From contig CM056742.1 of NCBI GenBank assembly GCA_029851415.1, positions 12,627,736 to 12,691,735 of the forward strand: 64,000 nucleotides of DNA, read 5' to 3'. Both the position numbers and the translations under genes were made by a program. This DNA is from Eretmocerus hayati. Its lineage: Eukaryota > Arthropoda > Insecta > Hymenoptera > Aphelinidae. Below are positions 24,651-36,132 of the stretch, piece by piece. The stretch's first letter is position 1; each line of letters opens with the position of its first letter. The notes beneath the pieces were generated by a model. The model was not told the DNA's origin. It did no database searches and worked only from the letters and a program-made list of their open reading frames with translations.

Positions 24651-25959
24651 GCAGGATATAATTTCGATGACCAGAAAATGGCTCATTTGTAGACATGAAA
24701 ATGTCAATTTTATGCCCATTAATGTATTACATTGGGAAAATTTTTTATCGAGGATTTTTGACGTTGAAGAAAAAAAAAATTCCATATCATTCTGCCGGAT
24801 GCAAAATATCGATCAATGAGCACGCCAAAATGACATAAATGGCATTGAAAAGCGACAGTTTCAAACCAAAACGAGTGAAAGAGTTGCGCGAGCATCGACT
24901 GACAAGCGAACGCGCGCGCGAGTTGGAAGTGATTTGTGACTCTGCAAAGAATAGACGATTCACCGTCGATAAAATATACTGTACATCGGCACGTGATCTT
25001 ACGTATTATACCAATACCTACACTATATTTTTGTAATATATGAATGCAAGTGTATGGTACATCTTTACAGGAAATGATGTACGCGCATGTAGCATGACTC
25101 TCAAGAAAATGTATAAAATCGCTCGTCAATCTATCTACTTTGACGTTTTACTCTTGAATTTCGTTGAATTTTTTTTATTCAACTTATCTGGTAAGTAGAT
25201 TTTTTTCGTGCTTTAATTGACCCAGATATAATGCATTTAACGGTACGGTATATACATGTAGACTTCCTTTTGCGTACACTTGAGATTAACGTCATATCTG
25301 CCAGACCAGGCGAGACTTTGAAAAAATCGCGTGAGAGTTATTACTTGCTTTGATGGCGATTTATTCAATGATTCATCCGTTGCTCAAGGTGATGATGAGA
25401 TATTTTGAAAGACGTGTCTGAGAGATACTTGAGTGAGGAAAAAGTGAGAAATGAGGATCAACTTTTATGTGAAAGGCTTGATAAGAGTTGAGAAAACGAG
25501 TTAAGTGATCCTGGGTTTGATAAAAAAAAATTGGAGTAACGTTGAGCTTGGTAGTGTCGCAGTTTGTTGACCTAAATGATTTTGATTTGTAGGAACATGA
25601 TGTTTTTAGAATGTTTTGCGTGAAATAAGTTGTGAAAATTCTGACAAATCTGAAACAGATGTTCTTTACATTCAAATGATACAAAAATAAATGACTATCC
25701 ATGAAAAATTTGCGTATCTTATCAAAATTCCTCCAATATTGTGCTAAAAAGTATTCTTTGATGCCAAGTGAATAGGGGTACATAATTACTTTCACAAAAT
25801 ATGCTCTATATTTTGATAAAATAATAATTCACCCAAAAGTACATAGATATAGATTTTTTGACACACTGTGAAAGTATCTTTTTCGCACTGATTCTCCACT
25901 TCCTGTCACACTTTGTCAAAAAATACAGTTTGATACTCGGTAGAGAAACTTATTCTTCG
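24651..25959. other. Unique DNA, weak coding-like frame at 24839-25036
   Basis: A plus-strand frame at 24839 encodes a charged N-terminal half (MALKSDSFKPKRVKELREHR) over a short CpG-rich patch, then becomes low in information. I cannot connect it to any exon. The 136- and 140-codon minus frames at 24719 and 25373 show no domain. Confidence 0.35.
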
Positions 25960-26180
25960 CGTCCTCGTAATGATTCCGACCCTCGCCTACGGTTCATGTT
26001 GGAAACTCATCACTCGTGCGCGAAAATAGTAGATTTCGACACAAGGGCGGGGGTGTCGATTTCCGTGTCCCGAGTAATGTTTTTCCGGCCCGAACCTTGG
26101 CGAGGATCGGAATCATCGCTCGGAAGCGGAAACCACCCCGCCCGAGTGTCGAATACTATTTTTTCATCGTCGGCGTGGGA
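25960..26180. repeat. GC-rich inverted repeat, ~220 bp
   Basis: AATGATTCCGACCCTCGCC near 25969 is mirrored by GGCGAGGATCGGAATCAT near 26100. GAAAATAGTAGATTTCGACAC near 26021 is mirrored by GTGTCGAATACTATTTTTTC near 26149. The interleaved order suggests two inverted copies of one ~120-bp unit. Far more GC-rich than its surroundings. The 114-codon frame over it is probably a by-product. Confidence 0.55.
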
Positions 26181-26190
26181 AAGAAACTCA

Positions 26191-26709
26191 AAAAAAAATT
26201 GAAAAAAAAATTTTTTTAAAACACGCTTTTATTACACAAGTTGGATCAGAAAAAAAACGACTCAAAAGAAAAAAAATAATTTTCCCTACCTTTCATGCCC
26301 ATCTTCTGTTGGGGAAAATCTCATTGTATTCCACTACATACCCTGGGAGTTTTCATTTCAATGTGAAACTTATCCCAAAAAAGCTTGAGGTGCTTCTGTA
26401 GAAACTATTCAATTTTCAATTCTGTAGGTGCCAACGATAATATATATTCCATCAGAAATAGATATTGGAGATTTCCTGAGGCTCATTAATGAATCTCGAT
26501 CTTTAGATAAAGCACCTCACGCTTTTATGGGATAAATTTCACATTGAAATGAAAACTCCCAGGGTATGTAGTGGAATACAATGAGATTTTCCCCAACAGA
26601 AGATGGGCATGAAAGGTAGGGAAAATTATTTTTTCCTTTTGAGTCGTTTTTTTCTGATCCAACTTGTGTAATAAAAGCGTGTTTTAAAAATTTTTTTTTT
26701 CAATTTTTA
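26191..26709. mobile_element. Young foldback MITE with near-identical ~200-bp arms
   Basis: Left arm 26191-26396 and right arm about 26509-26709 are reverse complements with very few differences over roughly 200 bp, separated by a 113-bp loop. The outer ends are A/T-rich, followed by ACACGCTTTTATTACACAAG. The transcript of either strand would form a long hairpin. Low divergence implies recent formation or arm-to-arm correction. No ORF and no clear target duplication. Confidence 0.85.
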
Positions 26710-29108
26710 TTTCTTCTTTTTTAGTCATAAGTTATTCCTACTAAAATTCCTAAGTATGGGATCAGACTGAATTTGAATTTCAAGTTTATTTCTCAGAGCT
26801 ATTCTGAATAGTTTTTCTGAATAGAAGTTTCTGAAACTTTCATTCAAAGTCAACACCGAATAAGTATTATCACTCAAGCGGTTACCCATGGATCATGCCC
26901 GACAAAACACTTGGATAATTTCTGAAGTATTCTAACATCGAATCGGTGCATAATGTACTACTACACACCCTTGTATCGAAATGTACTATTCTCTTCCATT
27001 AAAATTTTTTATATCAAAAAATGTATTTGATTATATATAAAAAACACCACAATAATCACCATTTTCTGACTCAACAGTGGAAATATTTCTTTAATACCAA
27101 ATTTTCATGAAACAATTGAAAATTATATTTAAGTCAATCAGCAGAGGGTTTTTATCATTTTTACCAGATACAAAAGACCGGCCAGGTCTGGATTTTCATT
27201 TGCAGGTTCTGACTGTCACATCATCTACTAAAAATAGGAGTCATTGACCCTCTCAACACGTGGCCATTATAAAATATTCCAATTAACGGAAACAGAATAT
27301 CAGACTGTGCAATTTTAAGATTCTCTTTCATTCAAAATCTTTCATTATTAGTATAACTGCAATAATAAATTCAGAAATCATTCTAAAAGATAAATTCCAC
27401 AAGGGCCCGCAAGTGGATGAAAAATAATTCAAAATTCAACGATAACGATCTGAGCACTCAAAAAACGTATTCTGACCCGTTCACATCCCATTAAACCCAT
27501 TATACTTCTGCCCTGTAATCTCATAACCATGCTCGAATCAAGCCCTACAAGGTCATCCTTCTCGATTTAGACGAATCCAGAGCCCTCCACACTACTATTT
27601 AAGTACTGGATCTCAGTCTTGTGGATGCATCATCGCTCGACAAAAAAGGCCATCCGGACTATCTTACAAGCCTGATGGCAAAATTTCGCTACCAAAAAAG
27701 GCCCTACACACAATATACATCCTTGATGCCAAAAACAGCGCACGTCCGCTAGTTCCTGGCTATGATACTCTCATCTGCATCCGAAGCCATGCATGGGAGA
27801 TGGTTTGTACAGCATCAGCTGCGCATCCGGCCCTGATTTAAATTATCTTTCAAGCATGCATCCCACCTTTTCCTCCTGAGTATATCCTAATAAAGGTACA
27901 CAAGTGCGGACATAAGGCATGATATGAGAATGAGATTGCACATAGAAAGATTAGGGTATTATTGAAATGCGTGTACTTATTCGAGGTGGAGTGCGTGCAC
28001 TTGGTTGAATGTGTTATATTATGGTCAGAGAGTCCCGCTTCCGTAACTTGCTTTCGTGCATGCGTGCATATGAGCATATGATTTTTAGTAGCGGCACGTG
28101 CTGGAGCAACGGTTTTACACTTTAAATTATAGGTATATTTTCTATATGAGTGATAACATCGAAAAATTGATTTTCTGAGCTTCAAATTTGTGTGTGAGCT
28201 TTAGAAAGGTTCTTGCTACCTTTTTATTTTGTACGAAACCGCTCACTTTGGATTCCATTTTCCAGTTCCGGAAAAATTTTAGATTACAAAAAAAGTTATA
28301 ATGACTAGTTGGAGAATGACGAAAAATGACAAAATCACAAAATTGGAAGTTTTCGATTATTTCCTTTTTTCTACAAAGCTTATAGAGACCTCATTGTTGT
28401 CGGAATACAATTCTGGCATTGTCGCAGATTTTTGAGAAATTTTTTAATTTTTTATGATATATCGGCGTAAGGTTATCACAAATATTGATTTTTGGGAAAG
28501 TCTGCATATGTTGACATCTTTCTGTGAGAGTCTTAACTCGTCAAAAATGACCGATATATGAAAATTATCAATCCTAATTCTTTTACCGCTTATTAGTTCC
28601 ACATTAATTTGAGTGAAATAGTATTTCCATATTAAGCTAGCCTCTGGGTTTTGAGACCACAAAAATTTAAGATTTGCCCAACTCCGAGAACCTTCTATGG
28701 ATCTATATGAAATTTCGGCCCAATGTTGATTCAAAATATGAAGAGTTTTGATCGTTGGAATCACTTTCTGAGCCACTGACTTATCTTTTTTCACGATGAA
28801 CTCTATCCACGTCGGCAAAGCCAAACTTTTATTTGAAATCTCCCTCAGGTTTTACACTGGGTGTGCTTCATATAAATCTCTGTTCCACAGATTTTTGATC
28901 CAAGGACTGAAAAGAATGGTACTATTCGAATCAATATTCTCATTTACCATCAAAAATTCCCAGGAATGCATAATTTTTCGCTTCCAACTTACTCAGGGTT
29001 GATTTTGATCCAAAAAAATTATTTTTGAGTGGAATCACCCATATGTAAAATCATGTATCTGTATATTCGAATATATGCTACGTGATTTGCTAGTTCTCTG
29101 CGTATACT
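26710..29108. other. Unique DNA with one dispersed-repeat segment
   Basis: No gene recognised. A segment at 28255-28520 resembles 55120-55330 (separate entries). The 126-codon minus frame at 28444-28824 overlaps it and lacks a recognisable domain. Confidence 0.4.
28255..28520. repeat. Dispersed repeat, copy 1
   Basis: Shares an ordered set of words with 55120-55330: ATGACTAGT, AAAATGTCAAAAT-like, TGAAGTTTT-like, TAGAGAC, and ATCACAAATATTGATTTT. By eye they are about two-thirds identical. Family unknown. Confidence 0.45.
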
Positions 29109-29470
29109 TACAAGTTGAGTATATCTCTGTACTGCAATTATTTGCACGCGCGCGATCAGCTGATGAGCTCTATATGTACAGTAATATACATGTATATATT
29201 GTGATGATTCCAAGTGGTATATGAACGAATACGAATACGAGTGTATCTTCTGGAGGGATTGACCGTGTATAAACAATTGGTCGATGTGGATTGCTATAGC
29301 TGAGTACAACGATTGTATTTGCAATGGTCAAGCTTTACAAACGATGCATTTCTTTCTCAAGCTCGTGGAATATGATCAGAAGCCTTGGGATAGCTGTAAA
29401 TGCACCGGCGCGGCGCCGCAATCATAATCACTCTTGGCCAGCTCAGAGCGGCGCTGTACTATGAGTACTT
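29109..29470 (-). promoter_or_regulatory. Promoter-like patch with donor, candidate non-coding first exon
   Basis: On the minus strand a CpG-rich block (GGCGCCGCGCCGG at about 29405-29420) is followed by TATATA words near 29180-29200, then a GCGCGCGTGCAAATAATTGC patch and a strong donor, CAACTT followed by GTAAGTATAC at 29109. This is the arrangement of a first exon. The acceptor at 12204, in the same orientation, lacks its upstream exon, so this could be the start of the APC-like gene; that link is a guess. Confidence 0.25.
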
Positions 29471-32400
29471 TCTGCAAATTTTGCAGAATTTATTTGTTTT
29501 ATTGATGCATTACGTGCTTCTGAGATAAATTTTTTTTTTTCGAGAATGTCTGTGTGGTTTGCTGCTATGTCACTTTGTGAAATTTAAAGTCATAAGTGAA
29601 AACAGTTCATATAAAAATAATAAATGAAAACTGGTAGAAATTGTGTGAGTTTTGTGAATGGGTAGGATAAAAATCATATTCTCGTTCGACTGTGATTTCA
29701 TCGATAAGGTATTCAGCATGCAATGACTTTTTCTGCAAGTTTGATGAGCGATGTGATGGTGGGTAAACGTTTCAAAGTTCGTGATCTTGACATCTGAATA
29801 ATTTTACCACGGAAAAAATAAAAAATGAACAAAAATGGCACACCCGTCGAATTTTAAAATGCCTAATTCAATCAAAGTATAGAGTTTTATTTGCAAATCG
29901 CGCAGAAATGGAATGGAATTTTGAATTTTTACGTGATACATTATATTGACTTTTACCGAAGATTTGTTGAAGTGAATTGCAGTAAGTAAAGCATTTAGCA
30001 TGAAAATAGTATCTCGAGTTGTAATAGTGATACGGTAACGAGTCGGACAGTTGTTGATTTGTAAAGGCTATCGAGACAAACAAACTGGTGCGGGAAATCA
30101 TCGTTTTCCTCACAAGCATTGACTTCAAATAAGTTAATGTAGTAAATTACTGAATAATAACAATCTTGTAATGGCTTTATAACCAAGTCCATCATAGAAT
30201 ATAATAATGACACATTAGTATTTATTTATTTCTTTTTTTACTGTTTTACATAATTTTCCGTCAACTTTTCCTGCAACATCATGAACAAGGAACTGAAAAC
30301 ACCTGAAATTGTGCAGCAGTCTTCGGGGTAAAATCTTCCCCGTGTCAAACACAGCCTATATATAGGAGAAGAAGAAGACCAATGTTGTGATTTTTGCGTA
30401 TCATCGCAACGACGAAGCGAGCCTCTCTGCCCTTCTCGTATTTTTCGAGATATCTCGATCGGAATATTAAGGAAGTCAAAGGTCTATCAGATTCTTCTTA
30501 AACGAGACAAGTTCATATCATCAAAAGTAATAAAATTTCGAGCGATACGATGACAGTCGATTTGGAACTCGATAAATCTAATTTTTTTCGGTAATAAACA
30601 CTAGAATATAGAAATAAGTAAGAATCAAGTCGTATACAGCATACGACCGCGTGATATAAGCAAAATATGCACTGTATCGCGTGTGAGGGGTTGCAAAAAT
30701 TACACACATATAGCATGTACAATAGTCGATAAAAGCAAACTGTTCTATAGCTACTCTACTCATTCAATAACATGCCTGTCTTAACTTATATTTCATATAC
30801 ATTGATGAAAATTCATTATAAATCACGCATGGTGGCAAAGGCAGCAAAATATTCAAGATAAATCGATAAACAGCAATAAACTTTCATATTTCGACACATT
30901 CATATCGTACTCAAACTTCAGCTACTGCAATAGAAATAGTATGTATGTTCGCACGTTTTCCCATGACTTTCGCAAAATTTCTGATCTATATATAACTCTG
31001 TAAGTATGTACGTGTGTACGTATCATCGTCGTAGTCGTCGTGAAGTTCCACTACGCGTTTTCTCCTTAGTTTCATTTCGAAATCGGCTATACGATCTTAT
31101 TTCACGTATGGACCCATAGTTAAGTTGAGTCTAGATTTGCACTTCTGCAGAGTAAGCATCTTTTGAAAAAAGTCTTTGTAAGAGATAAGAGACAGTGAGA
31201 CAGCTGACTATTAAATATACCCGGCTAAGCAGTTTCTGTTATCGTAATTCTGAGTTTAAATTGATGAGGTATACGAGAAATGGAGGCATGAACCTATTTA
31301 TTAGATGAGTTTCTATCGTAGTAGTGAACAGAAATTTGCCTATTAGTATGATGAATTACTTCTTATTCTTCTTCTTTTGAGATATGATAGATAGAATCCT
31401 TGCAAGATCATTACTATACAGTAATTTTTATTGCTCTATTGAAGTATAATTTTGTATGAGTATAAGAGCGGGCTTACCAAAAAATCTAATTGCGGAAGCC
31501 GCCTAGAGTAAGCGGCTGCCGGTAGCTATTAGACATTCTGAGAATTAGAATCACCAGCAAGATTTTTTTGAATTACAGCTTCTACAGCAACAGCTTCCCA
31601 CAAGAGATCTTATTTTTGTTCACAAAACACCACTTGTATTCGATGAATACCCATCCAAGAAAGCTCACTAAATAACTTGTACTTCGCACAAATTGCACGT
31701 ATTTTCGTCATGCAAAAACTACACAAAAAATTCACACTCCCGAACAATTTCACAGTGAAAAAAGAAAGAATCTAAAAAATTTTCTCTTGTCTGACCAGTT
31801 CCGACTGTATCTACTGATTCTACTGCTAAACGTGGTTTGCATGGAGATGCGACGCGGCTCGCGTCTCGCCGCGGACTATGACTCGATACTATTACCGTAG
31901 CGTATTCTACCGGCGGGCGAGGGCCAACAACATCACACAGCGTACGCCGGTTCTTCCCCCCCCCCCTTCCTTCCTCTTGATATCTCGATATAATAATATA
32001 TCTATATATCTCGGGAATATCCCCCAACAGAGAGAGTCCAAACTTCATCTCAACGCGAGAGCTTCTCTCACTCTCTGGAAAACGAGATATGGGTGATTCC
32101 GCCAAAAGTGTTAACCCGTTGACTTTAGAAGTGACTTCCGGTACTCGCAAACCCTTTCAGGTGGTGAAAACATTAACTTCTAGTGTCAAAACCTTAAACA
32201 ATGGCAAAATTAGAAAGTCGAAAATTTTTTCGATTTTCATTATTTCTTTCAAAAGTGGTCGACAATTGAGACCTGATTCTTGTGCCAACATGTTTCAACA
32301 ATCTCCCAGAGATTTCCTTTTTCTTTGCAGATTTTTCCAATGTTTCTATCAAGCGTTACCACAAAATATCGAAAAAAAAATATCGAAAAAAGCGCTTGTC

Positions 32401-34117
32401 CAGTATACTGGACATCAACAGGCGATGGGTTGTTTCGGGGTCAATTCTGTCTCTTTGGCACATTTTCTACTCTTTTAATTATTCGATTCCCATATATTTA
32501 TTACCAGATCACCTCGGAATCGAAATGATGAGTATGGCGGGTGGGATATCGCCTGTACAAATGATCTTGAGCCGAACAGAGCACCTAATCATCCATGCGA
32601 ACGACGCTATAGATCAATATTAAGTTTTCTCGAGTGTGATGAAATGAGGCAGTTTTTGCGCGTCACGGAGTGTGAAATTTCGACACCTTCAAACCCATTT
32701 CACTCAGCTCGTATTCATTAATTCGGATCGACTCCGCCGAATATACACCTCTTAGTGTCACCAAGATATTTAGGAAAAATGCAGTATTGAGGCAACGAAG
32801 CCTTTGAGACGCTTAAATTTATGTATGATGGATGTGACATCTTTTTACCTTTCGAAAAAAACCAGTAGATCTTTGCTCCGTTTGCCAAATTCCTCCAAAT
32901 TAACGGTCGCGCCGCACTGGGAACTTTTAATCGAATCGAAATGGAACGAGATTGCACTCGGAAGCAAGTCTTCTCATAAAAAAGCTCGAGAGGGTGTTTA
33001 GGGTGAAGGTTACGGAATGTGACATAGTTTTCTAGGACAAAATATTCGCGTGAGTTACACCATGAAAAACTCGAGGGGGAACTCGCGGTAGATCTTGAAA
33101 TTACTCCTTCAGATAAAAGTTTTCGAATGGTGTGTTGCGGAATTGCATCATCTTGCGTTACATATTAGAATCATGAGCTTGAAGCAGCGGTTCTAGAAAA
33201 AAGGACAAGCAAAAAAGCCTGATTTTTGGTGTGAATCGAAGCTTTAGAGGGTGCAAAAGAGCAAGTACAGTCACTCAAAATTATTCTCATAGATTCGAAA
33301 TGATGGTGTCTGATGCATCAAATTTTTAGATTGGACATATCTTACACCGTTTGAGAATGGCAGCTCAGGACATCAAAGTTGACTGTTGTCGCGGAATTGC
33401 TCATATAGCTATGGGTATAGCCATTAGCTCTCCCTTTTCGCCAGATATAGATCGGCGCCATAGAGACCTGATCTCCTGTTTCTGTATTTGTGTGAGTGTA
33501 GTACCTACACGCGCGTGATGGGTGCCCTTACTCTCGCTCTCTTTCGATCCGCCACCCACAACCACCATCCCTATACATATATCGAGATCGTATATAGGAG
33601 TAGTTCCGCGGAGATCTTGATATTTGGGGGTCAAAAGTGTACAAACCACAAAAATTACTCTCAAAAGTTGAAACACGTATTTTTCAACTTTTTAAGGCAT
33701 TACAGAGTATGAAATAACATGTTCATTGCAAAGGCAGTTTTTCGTTATTTTTGATTGGTTAAAATCCTCGCCTCCACGTTTCCGAATAGTACAAATAGAT
33801 ACGGTGATATACTTTTTTCTGACTGACAAATATGAAAGATCTTGACAGAGTCAGCCGTCAAGATTAATTGTTGTTGAGGATATTATTCGAGCATATACAA
33901 GGTTTTTCAAAAGTAGTGTATCTCCCCGCACGGGGTGAAAGTATTTTGGATTTCAGATCGGGTGCTTTTTTTCTTTTCTTTCTCTCTCTTTTTCTATTGA
34001 TTCATTTTCCTTTCTTCCCCTCAATGGTAGACGGGTTTTGTTGAGATTAGGATTTTCTAAGGAAGAGCTCCCGAGCAAAATCCGACGGAGAATCACTAAC
34101 CTAGTACTAATGCAGTA
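29471..34117. other. Unique DNA; CpG-rich patch at 31850-31970
   Basis: No gene recognised. Around 31850-31940 the sequence is strikingly CpG-rich for this window (CGCGGCTCGCGTCTCGCCGCGG) and ends in a C-run at about 31955-31966; it could be a promoter. A plus frame ending at 32623 has a protein-like C-terminal part beginning near 32512 (LGIEMMSMAGGISPVQMILS) just after TTACCAG, but no family is recognised. Confidence 0.35.
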
Positions 34118-34791
34118 CCAGTCCAAGGTTCGTGCGGCAGTTCCACGACAGTTCTACAGGATTTTAGCGGAGGTGCAACAGTACTAGCGCGGTGGTACCA
34201 GTTCAAGACTGATACAGCAGTCCCCCGACACCTATCCGGAATTCGAACTGTACCTCAATGGGATAAGCACAGCAGTGCCAGTTCACGACTGATATGGGAG
34301 CTCCGCAACACTTCGGAACTTCGATAATCGATAGTACCGCAACATTACCGTCTCGAACTGGTACTAAGACGCTAGTACTGTCACGGTACCATCCAAGTTT
34401 CGAAAGAGTTTCGCGAAGGTCTCGTATAAGTCTCGAACTGATACTGCTGCACTGGTACTGTTGTGGTACCATCCAAGTATCGAATAAGTGTCACGGAGCT
34501 TCCGTACCAGTCTCGAACTGGTACAGACGCGCTAATCCTGTTGCGGTACCATCCAAGTTCCGGAAAAGTGTCGTGAAGCTTCCGTATCAGTCTCAAACTG
34601 GTATTGCTGGATTAGAGCTATTGTAATACCACCCGAGTCTCGAAAAGTGTCGTGAAGCTCTTGTATAAGTCTCAAACTGGTACTATACGGCGCTAGTACT
34701 GTTGCGGTACCATTCAAGTTCCCAAGAAGTGTCGCGGAGCTTTTGCGGAGCTCTCGTATCAGTCTTGATCTGGTACTGCTGCATTAGTACT
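34118..34791. repeat. 80-bp satellite, left block, with inverted copies at its edge
   Basis: The landmark GGTACCATCCAAGTT recurs at 34385, 34465, 34545, 34625 and 34706, a period of 80-81 bp. The monomer also contains GTGTCGCGAAGCT, GTATCAGTCTCGAACTGGTAC and a CTAGTACTG core. From about 34118 to 34340 degenerate monomers run in the opposite direction (GTACCAGTTC...GGGAGCTCCGC), so the array has an inversion at its left side. Overlapping frames on both strands are consequences of the period. Confidence 0.85.
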
Positions 34792-35036
34792 ATTAGGTTG
34801 TAATGGTCCGAAGCTCTAGTGCGGTGGCGCCACGGTCTGTAACGTGAGTTTACGCACACACTCTCTTGTCCGTGAGCTCACCGATAATTTTGGGGCACGA
34901 CCATGTGTGAGTGAGACTCACACATGTTTGCGTCTGCTTGGCGTCCGTGAGCTCACAGACGAGAGAGTGTGTGCGTAAACTCACGTTACAGACCGTGGCG
35001 CCACCGCACTAGAGCTTCGGACCATTACAACCTAAT
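34792..35036. mobile_element. 245-bp GC-rich hairpin element inserted in the 80-bp satellite
   Basis: Arms 34792-34881 and 34947-35036 are reverse complements over 90 bp with about two differences. They start ATTAGGTTGTAATGG and end GTGAGCTCAC. The 65-bp loop contains a smaller perfect palindrome, ATGTGTGAGTGAGACTCACACAT-like, near 34910. It interrupts a monomer: removing it restores TAGTACTATTGCGGTACC, which fits neighbouring monomers and suggests a 2-bp AT duplication. No ORF. Confidence 0.85.
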
Positions 35037-35440
35037 TGCGGTACCATCCAAGTTCTGAAAACGTGTCGTGCAGCTCCCGGATCAGTCTCGAACTGGTACT
35101 GCCAAGCTGGTACTATTCAAATACCATCGAAATTCCAAAAAAGTGTCGTGATGGTTCCGTATTAGCTTCGAACTGGTGCTGCTGCGCTGGTACCATTGTA
35201 GTACCTTCCAAGTTCCGAAAAAGTTTCGCGAAGGTTTCGTATCAGTCTCGAACTGGTATTGCCACGTCAGTACTATTTCGGTACCATTCAAATCCCAAAA
35301 AAGTGTCACGAAGCTCCGGTATCAGTCTAGAATTGGTACTATGGCGCTAGTACTTTTGCGGGACCGTTCAAGTTCCGAAAAAGTGTCGCGAAGGGTTCCA
35401 TATCAATCTCGAACTGGTACTGCATTACTCTTAGGGTTGG
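35037..35440. repeat. 80-bp satellite, right block
   Basis: GGTACCATCC-like landmarks at 35040, 35120, 35200, 35280 and 35360 continue the same 80-bp period, in the same direction as the block left of the hairpin. The array ends near 35430 at CTGCATTACTC. Confidence 0.85.
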
Positions 35441-36132
35441 TGGTTTTCAATTGTGTTCTGGAGGAAATGCTTTCCTCCAAAGAATTCGGATCTCAACCTA
35501 ATCCAATCACCATTGAGAGGAAGATAGAAAGAAAGAAAAAATCGTCTGATCTGACATTCGAAGTACTTCCACCCTATGCGGGAAAATACACTACATTTGA
35601 AACACCCTGTATGAGTCGGTAGAAATTGAATTGCGATAGATTGTGGGCCCCGTTGATTGGGCCCGTCACTGTGAACGTGTTAGCTCACGCCCGACTATAA
35701 AAGTTTTCCTTCATCGTTACCTTGAGTGAAGATGACACTGATAACGCGCCAGCATAACGCACGGAACCTGACATTTACCACTAAAATTAATCTGACGTCG
35801 GAACACTTGAACTTCAATCTTGAGATTCTCAGATTTTATTTGACCACCAGATACTTTGAAAAAGCCTAATCTCGCGTTTGAGCGTCACATTAGTATCACG
35901 CGGACCTGCTCTAAAAATTTAGCAAAACTAGATTTTCGCGAAAAGTACTCTCCAAAAATGTTTCGACTCTTTCGAGCAGAAATAGTTGCGCCTAACGATG
36001 AACTATGAAAAAAATTGCGTGGAAAGAATGGGAACAGGACTAATTCACTTTGAAAGAGGAAAACTGAGTGTGAGTAAAATTTTAGGTGCAATTGTGCAAC
36101 CAAATAAACCTGCTCAGCGTGTACACAAAAAA
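35441..36132. other. No recognisable feature
   Basis: Unique-looking sequence between the satellite and the large foldback. A small GGGCCC...GGGCCC pair lies near 35647-35665. Nothing else noted. Confidence 0.45.

Noticed and set aside
24719..25129. 136-codon minus-strand frame
   Set aside because: No domain; antisense to another weak frame; hydrophobic and cysteine content looks random.
25373..25795. 140-codon minus-strand frame
   Set aside because: AT-rich composition, no recognised domain or splice context; plausible by chance in this base composition.
28444..28824. 126-codon minus-strand frame
   Set aside because: Overlaps a dispersed repeat and has no recognised domain.
31719..32150. 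143-codon minus-strand frame
   Set aside because: Crosses a CpG-rich patch and a poly-C run; no domain, and the reading includes low-complexity glycine and arginine runs.
35176..35622. 148-codon plus-strand frame
   Set aside because: It runs along the 80-bp satellite; the period and lack of stops in monomers explain it.
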